NCBI GenBank assembly: GCA_004296455.1 | Contig: AP018280.1 | Coordinates: forward strand, 6,808,794 to 6,872,793 | DNA length: 64,000 nt | DNA from: Calothrix sp. NIES-4101 | Lineage (GTDB): Bacteria; Cyanobacteriota; Cyanobacteriia; Cyanobacteriales; Nostocaceae | Direction of reading: 5' to 3' | Translations under genes and position numbers: made by a program | In this document: one piece after another, positions 33,802 through 46,131 of the stretch | Numbering within the stretch: position 1 is the first letter of the stretch | Layout of the letters: the number at the start of each line of letters is the position of its first letter | The notes under the pieces: generated by a model | The model's database searches: none | The model's input: the letters and a program-made list of their open reading frames with translations, nothing else | What the model was told of the DNA's origin: nothing

Positions 33802-33891
33802 GAATTTAGCTCTCCTAAATTGCTTATTCTCATGACTTTTACCATGCAATTTCTTGATTGGGGACACTTGAGAATATTTACAGATATTCAA

Positions 33892-34784
33892 CTAATTAAC
33901 ACGTTTACAGTTCAAATGTACTATATTTTAATTCCGTGGTCAAGTATTTAACGAAAAAATACTCAACCGCAATCAATATTGAGCATTTATGGGAATATTG
34001 ACGTAATCGACAGACAGGGCACTCGTCACCCCCTCAGGCAAAATCCAGAATATTTGACATACTCTTATCTGTATTGGAATAATTTTCATTTATTTCTAAT
34101 TGATAATATCGCTAATTGTCTTCGCTTCAGTTACCTTAATCCCGCAAGACAAAAGCAATATGCCGGTGTTCAACCTAAATTATTTAACTCAATACTAATA
34201 TCTTTTTTATATTCAACAAATTCATTCTTTTTTAACACAGTGGTGCTCCCTGCGATTTTCTGGAAATATTCATATTTTGTACTTTGTGTCAATCTTTAAG
34301 CCCTGATTAAATAGATTTAATCAAATTTTCTATGTATGACAATTCGTAAAAGTTTGACAGGTAGTAGATATTTAAATAAGACAGAATGTCAAAGATAAAA
34401 ACAATGCTAAATCATGAGAAAAAGGTGTTGACAATTGATTTTAAATACCGATAATCTTTTGTGTATTAATCTAGATAGGAATTAATAAGATTGAGATAAA
34501 TAAATTTCCAAAAAATAAATGGTAATCGAAAATTTATTGATCACAGATAGAATGGTTATCTTTCCTATGTAACTTCTGCATGTTTTCATTGATTTCGTAT
34601 TAGTTACGAGAAAGTTTTCATGCAAAGTTTCTTCAATAAGCTATAAAATCTCGCTTAAAATTTTCATAAAATTTTCAGAACATATAGTTAGCGATCGCAA
34701 CTCAAACACAAAAGATTTAATCTTGAAAAATTGAGATGCATCGACATAGTCGTTTGCAAAAAATATTGTATATACAACATTCAA
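33892..34784. other. Long gap upstream of the TonB-dependent receptor
   Basis: No firmly supported gene in about 890 AT-rich bases. A 106-codon plus frame (33979-34299) has hydrophobic, irregular composition and no convincing start and is not accepted. The only regulatory candidate I can point to is the promoter at 34428-34455; no clear Fur-type inverted repeat was recognised. Confidence 0.45.
34428..34455 (+). promoter_or_regulatory. Candidate sigma-70-type promoter for the TonB-dependent receptor
   Basis: TTGACA (34428-34433) and GATAAT (34450-34455) are separated by 16 bases, matching 6/6 and 5/6 of the consensus. It lies about 330 bases before the receptor start, implying a long leader if used. 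Confidence 0.4.
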
Positions 34785-36908
34785 ATGAATAAAGTATTGT
34801 GGTCATTTTCAATTAATTTTCTCAGCTTATTTGTTGATTTTCCATCATTGGCAAATCAGACATTAATTAATTCCCACTCTCATGTAAAAAATTTAGATAA
34901 AACTTCAGACACAGAAACAAATATTTCTCATCTCAGTCAAATTAAATTACCACTAAATAAAGCTAATCTACTTAATCAAGCAATTACAGCAAATGAATTA
35001 AAACCAATAATTAATGCTGAGCAAATAACTCAAAATTCTCCCCCAGAAACAGATGATTCCGAAATCGAATTAGAAGCGATCGCAGAAAAAGAGGCATTAC
35101 CAGAATCAACACCAACATATATAATTGATAAAGGAGAAATTCAAAAACAAGGAGCAACAAGCATTGCTGATGTTCTTAAAAGAATGCCAGGATTCGCTAT
35201 TAATGATGTTGGTCATGGTGCAGATATTCACACAGGTACATATTATCGTGGTGCGTCAATAAATCAGTCAGTTATCCTCATCAATGGTAGACAAATAAAC
35301 ACCAACATCAATACCTATCATGGAGCTACAGATTTAAACAGTATTCCTGTAGAAGCAATAGATAGAGTCGAACTCTATAGCGGTGCCGCTAGTTCCTTAT
35401 ACGGTTCCTCAGCAGTGGGTGGAGTCATTAATATCATTACCAAAGAAGGTAGCGGTAAACCGAAACTGAATGCAACTGTAGAATTTGGTTCATTGAATTT
35501 AAATAACCAACAATCAAGCTTTAGCGGTGGGACAGAAAATGTTCGTTACAATTTAAGTTTTGAACGCTTGTTTACTGATAATAAATATAAAGTTCCGGTT
35601 GGTGCAGCCAATCGTGACTCGAGTGGTAATTTATTCAATGCTGACACTGCTACTAGTAGCTATTTTGGGAATATTGGAGTTGATTTAAACAAAAAAAATA
35701 CCCTGAGTTTAGATGTTAAAAAACTCAGTAGTCGCCGTGGTTTAGTGTACTTTGGTTTCCCGTTACAAAGGGATAGACTCGATCACGATGGATTAAATAT
35801 TGGTCTATCTTGGAAATCTCAACTGGCAACTAATTCCAAGCTCACAACAACCTTTGGATTCAACCAAGATTACTTTAATACCTATGGCCCTAATGTTGTT
35901 TCCAATCAGCAATTTTACCGCACAGGAACATTAGATACACAACAATTTACTGGCAGAGTAGACCACGAATGGAAAATCTCTCCCAATTATCAATTACGTT
36001 GGGGTTTAGATTTAAATAATACAAATATTGATGGAATTGCCAATAGTAATCGCCCAGATAGAATTAGTTTGAATGAGGAAGAGAACCAAAGTTTATTAAA
36101 TACAGCTTTATTTGCCATTAATACTATTAATATTAACGATGCATTGCAAATTGATTTAGGCTTGAGACAAAATTTTGATTCGGAATTTGGTAACTATTTC
36201 AACCCCAGTCTTGGTTTCCGCTATGGAATCTCACCAAATATCGCTCTACGTGGCAGTTGGGCATCCGTACAGCGAAATCCTGGTTTAGACCAAAAATACG
36301 TTTACGATACTGTGCATGGTTGGTTACCAAATCGTGATTTGAAACCAGAAACCGGTTCTTCTTGGACTGCTGGAGTTGATGTTAATTTATCTCAAAATTT
36401 GACTGGGCAATTTACTTATTTTGGTAGCAGTTTAGATGACCGTTTAGGTATTATTCAAGGACAATGGCAAAACATTGGCTTAGTCGATACCAATGGTTTT
36501 GAAGCTGCCTTACGTTGGAGAATAGCACCTAACTGGTCCACATTTTTTAACTACACTTATACAGATGCCAAAATTCAAACTGGAACTGAGTCAGGGTTAC
36601 AACTAGGCTTGATTCCTTACTCGAATTTGCAAACAGGAATTGGTTATCAAAATAATGGATGGCAAGCTAATTTGTATGCAACTTACTATAGTGGTGCGCG
36701 TCGATCGCTATTTAATAATCCGACTGATAAAGTGACAGATTTTTCGCCATCTTATCTAAATCTCGATTTTAGTGGTCGCATACCCATAAATCAAACATTG
36801 GGACTGACATTTTATTTAGAAAATATACTTGGGGAACAGTATGAAAGAGTCAATAGAATTTATAGTCCAGGTTTTACTCTTCGTGTGGGTTTGAGTTCTA
36901 ATATCTAA
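34785..36908 (+). CDS. TonB-dependent outer membrane receptor
   Basis: Outer-membrane transporter of 707 residues that imports a siderophore, vitamin or similar ligand with energy from TonB-ExbBD. The ATG at 34785 begins a signal-peptide-like segment (MNKVLWSFSINFLSLFVD, then PSLANQ); the upstream TTG start would put 18 extra residues before it. A polar N-terminal spacer (about 25-100) leads to the plug domain: IADVLKRMPGFAINDVGHGA, YYRGASINQSVILINGRQI and RVELYSGAASSLYGSSAVGG. The beta-barrel fills the rest and ends with an aromatic-rich RIYSPGFTLRVGLSSN strand. The AMIN domain found on many cyanobacterial receptors is absent. No ABC importer or siderophore genes are adjacent; the vitamin B12/BtuB-like class is also possible. 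Confidence 0.9.
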   Translation: MNKVLWSFSINFLSLFVDFPSLANQTLINSHSHVKNLDKTSDTETNISHLSQIKLPLNKANLLNQAITANELKPIINAEQITQNSPPETDDSEIELEAIAEKEALPESTPTYIIDKGEIQKQGATSIADVLKRMPGFAINDVGHGADIHTGTYYRGASINQSVILINGRQINTNINTYHGATDLNSIPVEAIDRVELYSGAASSLYGSSAVGGVINIITKEGSGKPKLNATVEFGSLNLNNQQSSFSGGTENVRYNLSFERLFTDNKYKVPVGAANRDSSGNLFNADTATSSYFGNIGVDLNKKNTLSLDVKKLSSRRGLVYFGFPLQRDRLDHDGLNIGLSWKSQLATNSKLTTTFGFNQDYFNTYGPNVVSNQQFYRTGTLDTQQFTGRVDHEWKISPNYQLRWGLDLNNTNIDGIANSNRPDRISLNEEENQSLLNTALFAINTININDALQIDLGLRQNFDSEFGNYFNPSLGFRYGISPNIALRGSWASVQRNPGLDQKYVYDTVHGWLPNRDLKPETGSSWTAGVDVNLSQNLTGQFTYFGSSLDDRLGIIQGQWQNIGLVDTNGFEAALRWRIAPNWSTFFNYTYTDAKIQTGTESGLQLGLIPYSNLQTGIGYQNNGWQANLYATYYSGARRSLFNNPTDKVTDFSPSYLNLDFSGRIPINQTLGLTFYLENILGEQYERVNRIYSPGFTLRVGLSSNI

Positions 36909-36997
36909 ATATCAATATTTTGATATTCCCAAGTTTTTGGTAATTTCGGGAATATTCAAGAATTCAATCAGAAAAATACAAGCATTACAGCTTAACA

Positions 36998-38302
36998 TTA
37001 GCTTCCAGTCGCTATCTGAGGTAAATGCTTGGGAAGATTTCCCTCTCGTCCATCTTGTTCTCCTTCTTCCTCGTTTATATTACCCTCAATGATTTGCTGT
37101 TTTTGATGAATATTTTCTTCATCTTCTAGATTTGCTTGTGCGATTTTTTGTAAATCTTTGGTTTCTTGATTAATTTGGCAAACTAAAACTTGCATCTCTT
37201 CAACATCAAGCAATACAGATTCTATCTGCGATTGTTGTCTTTCCAAGGAAATATAATTTTGTCTAAAAATTTTGTCTAAATTGTCAGAAACTTGAGCTAG
37301 CAAACGCTCCAATTTTTCCTGATGATTAATTTTATGATTGAGTATTTGCTGAATTGTTTGTGATTCTACTTGTTGAAATGTCTTTTCGATACTTTCTTCA
37401 ACTTCAAAGATTTCTTTAATTTCCAAACTTTGTAGTAAATTTGTTTCCGTAATAATCCCAATTCCCTCTCCCCAATCCCACGATACTACCAGTCTCCGCA
37501 CTTGGCGATTCTGCATTTCTTGATATGCTGTCCACAGGGTATCTTCTGGTTGCAATAAAAACAAGGGACTACTCATCACTGTATCAACGGAAGTTTGACT
37601 CATATCGAGCTTTAAGGCTTGAAAATGCAAAATATCCCGTTCAGTTACAATTCCCACAGGAAATGCGCGATTTTCTTCACCCTCTACTTCAGTATCTTGG
37701 GTAATAACAACACAGCTAACTCCATGAATTGTCATGAGTTGAGCAATCTCCGATATTAACGCTTGAAGTGGTGCAACAATTACTGGCGTTGTCATTACTT
37801 CTGAAACTCGCTTGAGCTTGAGAAAGTCAGTCGGTTTTACTAGCTGCCTAATACCATCTTGGGAAATAATACCAATCAACTCACCGCGATCGCCAACTAT
37901 GGGTAAATGTCTAATTTTATACCTACGAAATAGAAATAATGGACCAAACAAATCCCGTAATGAGTTGATTGGCAAAGTAATTACTTGAGGAGTCATGACT
38001 TCCCCAACGGTTAAAGTTTGAATATCTCTCCCTTCAGCCGCTAATTTGACTATATCCCGCTCTGTAAATATCCCTAGCAGTTTTTCGTCTTTCATCACCA
38101 GTGCAAAACTTGAAGTTTTGCATTTTGCATGATTTGAGCCTGGATTACCAGCTAAAATAGACTGCTTTTGGCTGTCAAGCCCACTCTGAGTCATTAAAAC
38201 CACTACTTCAAATAGGGGAGTCTCAGGGGTAACTAATAATGGCTGACGATTGATCGCGCTTTCGATATCTCTTTCGGTTGTCAATGACTCATCAAAGTGC
38301 AT
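36998..38302 (-). CDS. Multi-CBS-domain protein with C-terminal coiled coil
   Basis: 434 residues from the ATG at 38302. Four CBS motifs form two Bateman modules: residues about 15-140 (LVTPETPLFEVVVLM, GIFTERDIVKLAAEG, VGEVMTPQVITLP) and about 150-290 (SEVMTTPVIVAPLQALISEI, GIVTERDILHFQAL, VDTVMSSPLFLLQPED, then GIITETNLLQSLEIKE). CBS pairs bind adenosine nucleotides. Residues 290-410 are a long coiled coil, and the tail is Glu-rich. No output domain follows, in contrast to cyanobacterial CBS-PAS-kinase proteins, so it may bind a partner through the coil. It is convergent with the TonB-dependent receptor gene. Confidence 0.85.
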   Translation of the reverse strand: MHFDESLTTERDIESAINRQPLLVTPETPLFEVVVLMTQSGLDSQKQSILAGNPGSNHAKCKTSSFALVMKDEKLLGIFTERDIVKLAAEGRDIQTLTVGEVMTPQVITLPINSLRDLFGPLFLFRRYKIRHLPIVGDRGELIGIISQDGIRQLVKPTDFLKLKRVSEVMTTPVIVAPLQALISEIAQLMTIHGVSCVVITQDTEVEGEENRAFPVGIVTERDILHFQALKLDMSQTSVDTVMSSPLFLLQPEDTLWTAYQEMQNRQVRRLVVSWDWGEGIGIITETNLLQSLEIKEIFEVEESIEKTFQQVESQTIQQILNHKINHQEKLERLLAQVSDNLDKIFRQNYISLERQQSQIESVLLDVEEMQVLVCQINQETKDLQKIAQANLEDEENIHQKQQIIEGNINEEEGEQDGREGNLPKHLPQIATGS

Positions 38303-38464
38303 AAACAATACAGTTCCGCTATGGCTAGTGGACTTTGTTTCAATTGAAACATATGATAACGGATGTTACGCTTCGTTGGGTGCAAATTTAGCAGATAAAA
38401 GCGTTTACAATCTATATAGGTTTGCCAAACTAGCCAGTAGCTAACTGATTAATCTAGAACCAGA

Positions 38465-38872
38465 TTAAGAATTTTCCTCCAATTGAATATGTTGATGGTG
38501 AGTATTCCGATTTTCCATGTAATTAGAGTTGCTACTTGTAGACACGCCTGATATTCTAGGTGTCTTGCCGTATAACCGGTCAAGCACTCGCTTCACAGAT
38601 ATTCGTTTCCACATCTGACCTCTCTTGGTTGTGTAGTCGTTCTCGTTGAGCCAATTAGCTATTTGCTGTAAAGACTTTCCTGATTTATGGTGGCGGCGAA
38701 TCATCTCAATTATGGCTTGTTCGTCTGGGTTTTCAACGAGTTCGCCGTTAATTGAGGTCAGACCGTATGGTGGTGAACCGTAACCAGCATAACCACCACG
38801 TGCAGCCTTTAGCTTTCTGCCACGCTCTAGCCGTTCCCAGATACTTCCGTTGTGGGAGTTATCTGCTGTCAT
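38465..38872 (-). CDS. Stand-alone recombinase-domain protein (serine-recombinase type)
   Basis: 135 residues. Residues 13-100 match the Recombinase DNA-binding domain that follows the catalytic domain in large serine recombinases: GRKLKAARGGYAGYGSPPYG, ENPDEQAIIEMIRRHHKSGK, SLQQIANWLNENDYTTKRG and WKRISVKRVLDRLYG. The catalytic resolvase domain with its Ser nucleophile and the zinc ribbon are both absent, and no degraded remnant is visible upstream. It resembles fragments of XisF-like proteins of heterocyst-forming species. It could be a DNA-binding accessory factor or an isolated relic kept intact; the frame is open and starts at a plausible ATG. Confidence 0.75.
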   Translation of the reverse strand: MTADNSHNGSIWERLERGRKLKAARGGYAGYGSPPYGLTSINGELVENPDEQAIIEMIRRHHKSGKSLQQIANWLNENDYTTKRGQMWKRISVKRVLDRLYGKTPRISGVSTSSNSNYMENRNTHHQHIQLEENS

Positions 38873-39836
38873 TTTCTTTAGGGTAAAACTCTATGTGCGT
38901 TGTTATCTTAACTCAAGATGTTCAGTATGTACACGTATTATTTCTCCTCCTGCTAGGGTTGCGATCGCTATGCAATATTTTCAAATAAAGTCAAGCTAGA
39001 TAAGATGTTTAGAGGTTTTTAAGTCGCGAATCTAATTTAAAAGCTAGTAAATAATAGAAATCTGGAGCAAATATCAGATATTGATTTTGATACCTGTATT
39101 CACAACTAGAAGGACTGATTTTCGATTGTTGATGGGTTTAGCTGCTTTTGGATCAGAATTGCAATTAGTGGTGATACAGCGATACAGAGGTAGATTCGTA
39201 TAATGCACAACTCTACTACGTTTTAGCTGTCAATTAATATCCTCAGATATATTAAAATCATTTTTCAAATTTCAAATTTCCAAAAATATTAGGACTTCTG
39301 CAACTAGAATATTTATAACTGTAGGGAAGGCAAAACACGACGTGGATATTCCCCATAGATTTCAAAAATGAATTAAGTCCATTTAGATTAAGATATGTAA
39401 CAACTGATTTCAATAATCACAGCCATATCAACATTAGAAATATTAGTAAGCATCTTAACATAGCTTAATGTCAATCAAAATTAGCTATCTGGCTTGTATA
39501 AAAGAAAGGTAAACAAATTTTGCAATACATGTACTTTTCTCCTACGATAAATGTCGGATGAGAAAGCATAGGGATGCTGGCAAAGGTTAGGATTTGAGTT
39601 TGCAACAACACAAGCTCCAAAATCGCTAATTGTATTTCATCCAATACAAATTGACTTCTGCCTTTCTATACATTTTCTATCTTGTAGTTGATGAAGAAAT
39701 GGCATAAAAGCAATTATTGTTGTAGGGAAGTGGGCTTGTTTGTCAGTTCCTCCTGAGCGATGCAAACTGCATCCTCCAATTCAACAGCCTTTTGGTTGTA
39801 TTCTGTCGGATAAGAAAAGCTTAACTGTCATTATAA
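38873..39836. other. Long non-coding gap
   Basis: About 960 AT-rich bases without a supported gene. A small hairpin GATGCA-AAC-TGCATC lies at about 39758-39772 in the leader of the next gene. A plus frame at 39740-39988 overlaps the CAAD gene in another frame and is rejected. Nothing else is recognised. Confidence 0.45.
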
Positions 39837-40271
39837 ATGGAAGCGGAAATGCAAGAACCGGAAATCATGGAAACAAAATCTCCAGAGGCGACAATGCCAG
39901 AAATCAACAACCAAACAGGAACCATTACCAGGGTTCAACCATCTGGTTCTCAAGACGAATGGCTCAAATACGGGGAGAAGCTTTCTAGCATTTTAGCAAC
40001 GCTGCCCGAATATGCTGGGAACATATTCAATCAATACAAGCAGCCATTGATTGTCTTTGGTTTAATTGTGGCTTCGGTTGTTACCCTCAGAGTAGTGTTA
40101 GCAATATTAGATGCATTGAACGATATTCCCTTAGTCGCACCAACTTTTGAATTAATCGGGATTGGTTACTCAGTTTGGTTTATTTACCGCTATTTACTCA
40201 AAGCCTCAAGCCGAGACGAGTTAACTTCCGAAATCTCAACTCTTAAAAATCAAGTTGTAGGCAAAGAGTAA
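39837..40271 (+). CDS. CAAD-domain thylakoid/membrane protein
   Basis: 144 residues. The N-terminal 45 residues are acidic and disordered. The CAAD domain (about 50-140) contains two membrane helices, PLIVFGLIVASVVTLRVVLA and LIGIGYSVWFIYRYLL, separated by ALNDIPLVAPTFE, and ends in an amphipathic helix DELTSEISTLKNQ. CAAD modules were first found appended to cyanobacterial aminoacyl-tRNA synthetases and anchor proteins to thylakoids; stand-alone CAAD proteins are related to plant CURT1, which bends thylakoid membranes. A structural membrane role is therefore likely. It is followed by a bidirectional terminator. Confidence 0.88.
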   Translation: MEAEMQEPEIMETKSPEATMPEINNQTGTITRVQPSGSQDEWLKYGEKLSSILATLPEYAGNIFNQYKQPLIVFGLIVASVVTLRVVLAILDALNDIPLVAPTFELIGIGYSVWFIYRYLLKASSRDELTSEISTLKNQVVGKE

Positions 40272-40297
40272 AATATCTAAAAAATTTGCTGCAAAAT

Positions 40298-40350
40298 ACA
40301 GCCACTTGCTAGCTAGCTAAAGAAACTGCACGGCAAGTGGCTGTGTTTTT
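40298..40350. terminator. Bidirectional intrinsic terminator between CAAD and SLH genes
   Basis: ACAGCCACTTGC (40298-40309) pairs perfectly with GCAAGTGGCTGT (40333-40344). GTTTTT follows on the plus strand and a T-rich stretch on the minus strand. It serves the two convergent genes on either side. Confidence 0.8.
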
Positions 40351-40386
40351 GGAAGTTATGTCAAATCAGCGCAACTCTAGAGAAAA

Positions 40387-41478
40387 TTACGGCTTGGTTG
40401 CTTGGACAATATTTTCAGATTTAATCGGCTGTAACCTGCCCATTTTCACTAGGGCTTGGTGAATCATTGCTGTGGCTTCAGCACGGGTAATTTCTCGATT
40501 AGGGGCAAGATTTGCCTTATCAGGATAATTGACTACCAGCCCATCGATGGTAGCTGCTGCAACCTTAGGAATGGCGTACTTGGGAATATCTTTAGCATCC
40601 TTGTAGATATTTAGTACCTTTTCCGGAGCAGCTGGTGTTTTTAAATTTAAGCCGCTAACCAGGGCAACTAATACTTGAACACGGGGAATTTTCTGCTCAG
40701 GTTTAAAGCTTTGATCTGGAAATCCTCTCATAAATCCAGTGGCGATCGCATCATTTATCGCTCCTGTTGCCCAATAGTTGGCTGGAATGTCATTAAAATT
40801 TAACTTTGTCTGTCCAATCTCTTTCTTAAAAGCACGATTCACAATCGCTGCAAATTCAGCCCGGTTAATTGGCTGATTTGGACGGAATGAATAATCTCCA
40901 AAGCCTTCGACAATTTTGCGTGAAGATAGCACATCAATAAAATTCCGTGCCCAAAATTGATTCGGTACATCTGTAAAAGTTTTTGGAGGCGGGATTGTAG
41001 GTAGTTTGGCAGCAGGCGTGCTCACTTCAGTTTGGGGCGAAATATTTGGGGTATTACTATCAACGAGGGGCGGAATGATGCCAACAACCCCAACCGCAGG
41101 AACAACGGGTTTTTCTGGTGTCGGTATCTCTGCTGGTGGAATACCGGGTTTGATAGTGCCCTCAGAAATATCCGGATTAGGAATTGCAGGTAGTTGAGGC
41201 TCTAAAGTAGGTGTCACTTGAACTTTAGGGATGCCAGGAAGTAGATTGTTAAAATTATTATCTAAACCTACTTGAGGATTGGGTTGTATGCTTGGAGCCA
41301 CAGATGGAGACAGTGAAGGTATCCACTGAGCAAAATTCCAGCCTGATTCTTTACGAGATAAAGCCCAAAATAGGATTGAGCCAATAGTTAAAAATGCAAC
41401 TATGACTCCGATAAATTCATCAAAATCAAGAGGATTGCGTTGAGATGAGCGAGGGTTTCCAGGAGGTAAGTTTGTCAT
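40387..41478 (-). CDS. SLH-domain protein with N-terminal membrane anchor
   Basis: 363 residues. A polar start is followed by one membrane segment (FIGVIVAFLTIGSILFWAL, about 21-40), then a Pro/Val/Ile-rich linker (about 50-180), then three SLH repeats: FTDVPNQFWARNFIDVLSSR, FNDIPANYWATGAINDAIAT and IYKDAKDIPKYAIPKVAAAT, each with the downstream PNQPINRAEFA-type ending. SLH modules bind peptidoglycan-linked polymers and tie the membrane or outer layers to the wall. It has no porin barrel, unlike cyanobacterial SLH-OprB proteins. Probably a periplasmic structural linker. Confidence 0.9.
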   Translation of the reverse strand: MTNLPPGNPRSSQRNPLDFDEFIGVIVAFLTIGSILFWALSRKESGWNFAQWIPSLSPSVAPSIQPNPQVGLDNNFNNLLPGIPKVQVTPTLEPQLPAIPNPDISEGTIKPGIPPAEIPTPEKPVVPAVGVVGIIPPLVDSNTPNISPQTEVSTPAAKLPTIPPPKTFTDVPNQFWARNFIDVLSSRKIVEGFGDYSFRPNQPINRAEFAAIVNRAFKKEIGQTKLNFNDIPANYWATGAINDAIATGFMRGFPDQSFKPEQKIPRVQVLVALVSGLNLKTPAAPEKVLNIYKDAKDIPKYAIPKVAAATIDGLVVNYPDKANLAPNREITRAEATAMIHQALVKMGRLQPIKSENIVQATKP

Positions 41479-41695
41479 CTTTCTTGCCGCGATCGCGCTT
41501 TTATTTTTACTAGAGACAATTAAATTACTGCAACAAATTGATACAAGTTACGCCAAGACAATCATCACAGGGAAAGTAAACACAAAATAGGCAAATCAAA
41601 ATACATTATTGATTAAAGCTTATAAGGTTTCGTCGCCAACATCAAAAACCGTACTATTTTTTCATGTTATTTAATACGGGTAACTAGTAACACTT

Positions 41696-41736
41696 CCCCA
41701 TCTCCCCCATCTCCCCCATCTCCCCATCTCTCCCTC
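41696..41736. repeat. CCCCATCT-type simple repeat
   Basis: Successive CCCATCTCC and CCCCCATCT units of slightly varying length immediately 3' of the homoserine dehydrogenase gene. Such pyrimidine-strand repeats are common between genes in Nostocales. No coding role. Confidence 0.75.
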
Positions 41737-41746
41737 TCTTTGACCT

Positions 41747-43066
41747 TTAAATTACCCGCAACAAACTGGGAATACTATGAATTGCTTCCATTGTGCGAAT
41801 CTCATCCAGAGCTTGTTTTACCTTACCTTCTTGGACATCGTGAGTAACGACAACGATTTCGGCAAGTTCCCCTTGAAAACCCGTTTGCACTACCGATTCT
41901 AAGCTAACGCCGTATTTACCAAAACAAGTACCCAATTTACCAATGACTCCAGATTGGTCTTTGGTCAAAAATCGAGCGTAAAATCGGACTATCAGTTCAG
42001 AAACAGGTGCAATTGGACAATAGTCTTGGTGTGAACATGCTAAAAGTGGATCAATATTAGAACTAGAACTAGAACTTTTTGCAGATGTGAGACGGGCTGC
42101 AAGATTCAAAATATCAGAGCAAACTGCGCTTGCTGTTGCACCTGCACCGGCTCCAGGGCCAAAAAACATGACTTGCCCTAATGGTTCCCCTTCCACAAGA
42201 ATCGCGTTATATACGCCATTGATGCTGGCAAGGGGGTGGGTTTTGGGCACTAATGTCGGATGAACTCGCACGGAGAGAGTGGGGCAGGAAGAAGAGGGAG
42301 AAAGAGGAGAAATTCGCTTGGCGATCGCTAGTAGTTTAATTACAAACCCTAATTTATCGGCATAGGAAATATCAGTTTTACTAACCTGACGAATCCCTTC
42401 GCTAAATACTTCTTCGCGATTAATCCGTCCTCCAAATGCCAAGGATGCCAAAATTGCAATTTTATCGGCTGCATCCCAGCCATCAACATCTGCTGTCGGA
42501 TCAGCTTCGGCGTAGCCTAATTTTTGAGCGTCTGCGAGAACATCATCAAAGTTACTACCTTCGGTTTGCATCCGCGTCAAAATATAATTTGTCGTCCCGT
42601 TAACAATACCTGTCACAGTGTGAATACGGTTAACGCTTAACGACTGCTTCAAGGGCTGAATCACGGGAATCCCACCACCCACAGATGCTTCCAGCATTAC
42701 ATACACCCCAGCTTTATTGGCAGCAGTAAAAATTTCTGCCCCAAAGCGGGAAATAACAGCTTTATTGGCTGTCACGACATGCTTACCGTTGGCGATCGCT
42801 TTGAGAATTAATTCCCTGGCGCGATCGATTCCACCAATTAGTTCCACCACAATATCTATCTGTGGGTCATTGACAATCGACTCTAAGTCTGTGGTTATAA
42901 CACCTGTGGGTAAATCGACTTCACGAGGTTTATCAAGAGATTTTACTCCCACCCGCCAAATTTCCAATTCTCGTAACAAAGAATGGCGACCCACATTGTC
43001 TAGCAATAGCTGTACAGTACCGGTTCCGACTGTACCTAAACCTAATATCCCTAATTTTATTCCCAT
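41747..43066 (-). CDS. hom: Homoserine dehydrogenase
   Basis: Reduces aspartate semialdehyde to homoserine in threonine and methionine synthesis. 439 residues from ATG 43066; the TTG two codons upstream is less likely. The NAD(P)-binding domain has LGILGLGTVGTGTVQLL at the start and VVELIGGIDRARELI. The catalytic domain includes VTANKAVISRFG, EASVGGGIPVIQPLK, GIVNGTTNYILTRM and YAEADPTADVDGWDAADKIA. A C-terminal ACT domain (about 355-435) contains KDQSGVIGKLGTCFGKYGVS and is the site of threonine feedback in this family. Two low-complexity Ser-rich insertions (SPLSPSSSCPT and SAKSSSSSS) are unlike most orthologs. Confidence 0.95.
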   Translation of the reverse strand: MGIKLGILGLGTVGTGTVQLLLDNVGRHSLLRELEIWRVGVKSLDKPREVDLPTGVITTDLESIVNDPQIDIVVELIGGIDRARELILKAIANGKHVVTANKAVISRFGAEIFTAANKAGVYVMLEASVGGGIPVIQPLKQSLSVNRIHTVTGIVNGTTNYILTRMQTEGSNFDDVLADAQKLGYAEADPTADVDGWDAADKIAILASLAFGGRINREEVFSEGIRQVSKTDISYADKLGFVIKLLAIAKRISPLSPSSSCPTLSVRVHPTLVPKTHPLASINGVYNAILVEGEPLGQVMFFGPGAGAGATASAVCSDILNLAARLTSAKSSSSSSNIDPLLACSHQDYCPIAPVSELIVRFYARFLTKDQSGVIGKLGTCFGKYGVSLESVVQTGFQGELAEIVVVTHDVQEGKVKQALDEIRTMEAIHSIPSLLRVI

Positions 43067-43442
43067 AATCAAAACACCCTAGTTTCAATAATTTAGTCAG
43101 CGATTTCCAGCTTAACTTGCATATTTTGGGTTTATCCCAGGAAAAGGATGTAGATGTACCTTTTTCCTATCTTTACCAACTGCTTCGCGGCAGCAAGTTA
43201 CAACCTCAACAAGTAAATTAAATGTTTTACAGCTTAAGTTTTACAAATTAATTAGTAATCAGTAATAATTACTGCATATTAAATTTTCTCAGAAATTAAG
43301 TAATCAAAAATTTGGACTCACAAAAACCAAACATGATAGGGTGAGCAATGCCCACCCTACTTAAACTGGATATTTTATTTCGCACTCAGCATACTCGTAA
43401 GAGAAGGCAAAGTACAAATCATCAGTGCATAATAGTCAGCAC

Positions 43443-46131
<2,689 letters not shown>

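Noticed and set aside
33979-34299. 106-codon plus frame before the TonB-dependent receptor
   Set aside because: The first third looks protein-like but the rest is a random-looking Phe/Tyr/Asn-rich stretch; start support is absent. It could be a relic, but I cannot support it.
39740-39988. 82-codon plus frame overlapping the CAAD gene
   Set aside because: It overlaps a firmly identified gene in another frame and has unusual composition.
43325-43375. Hairpin-like GGTGAGCAATGCCCACC sequence near petH 3' end
   Set aside because: GGTGxGCAATGCCCACC is a short simple palindrome frequent in cyanobacterial gaps; no T-run and not clearly tied to a gene end.
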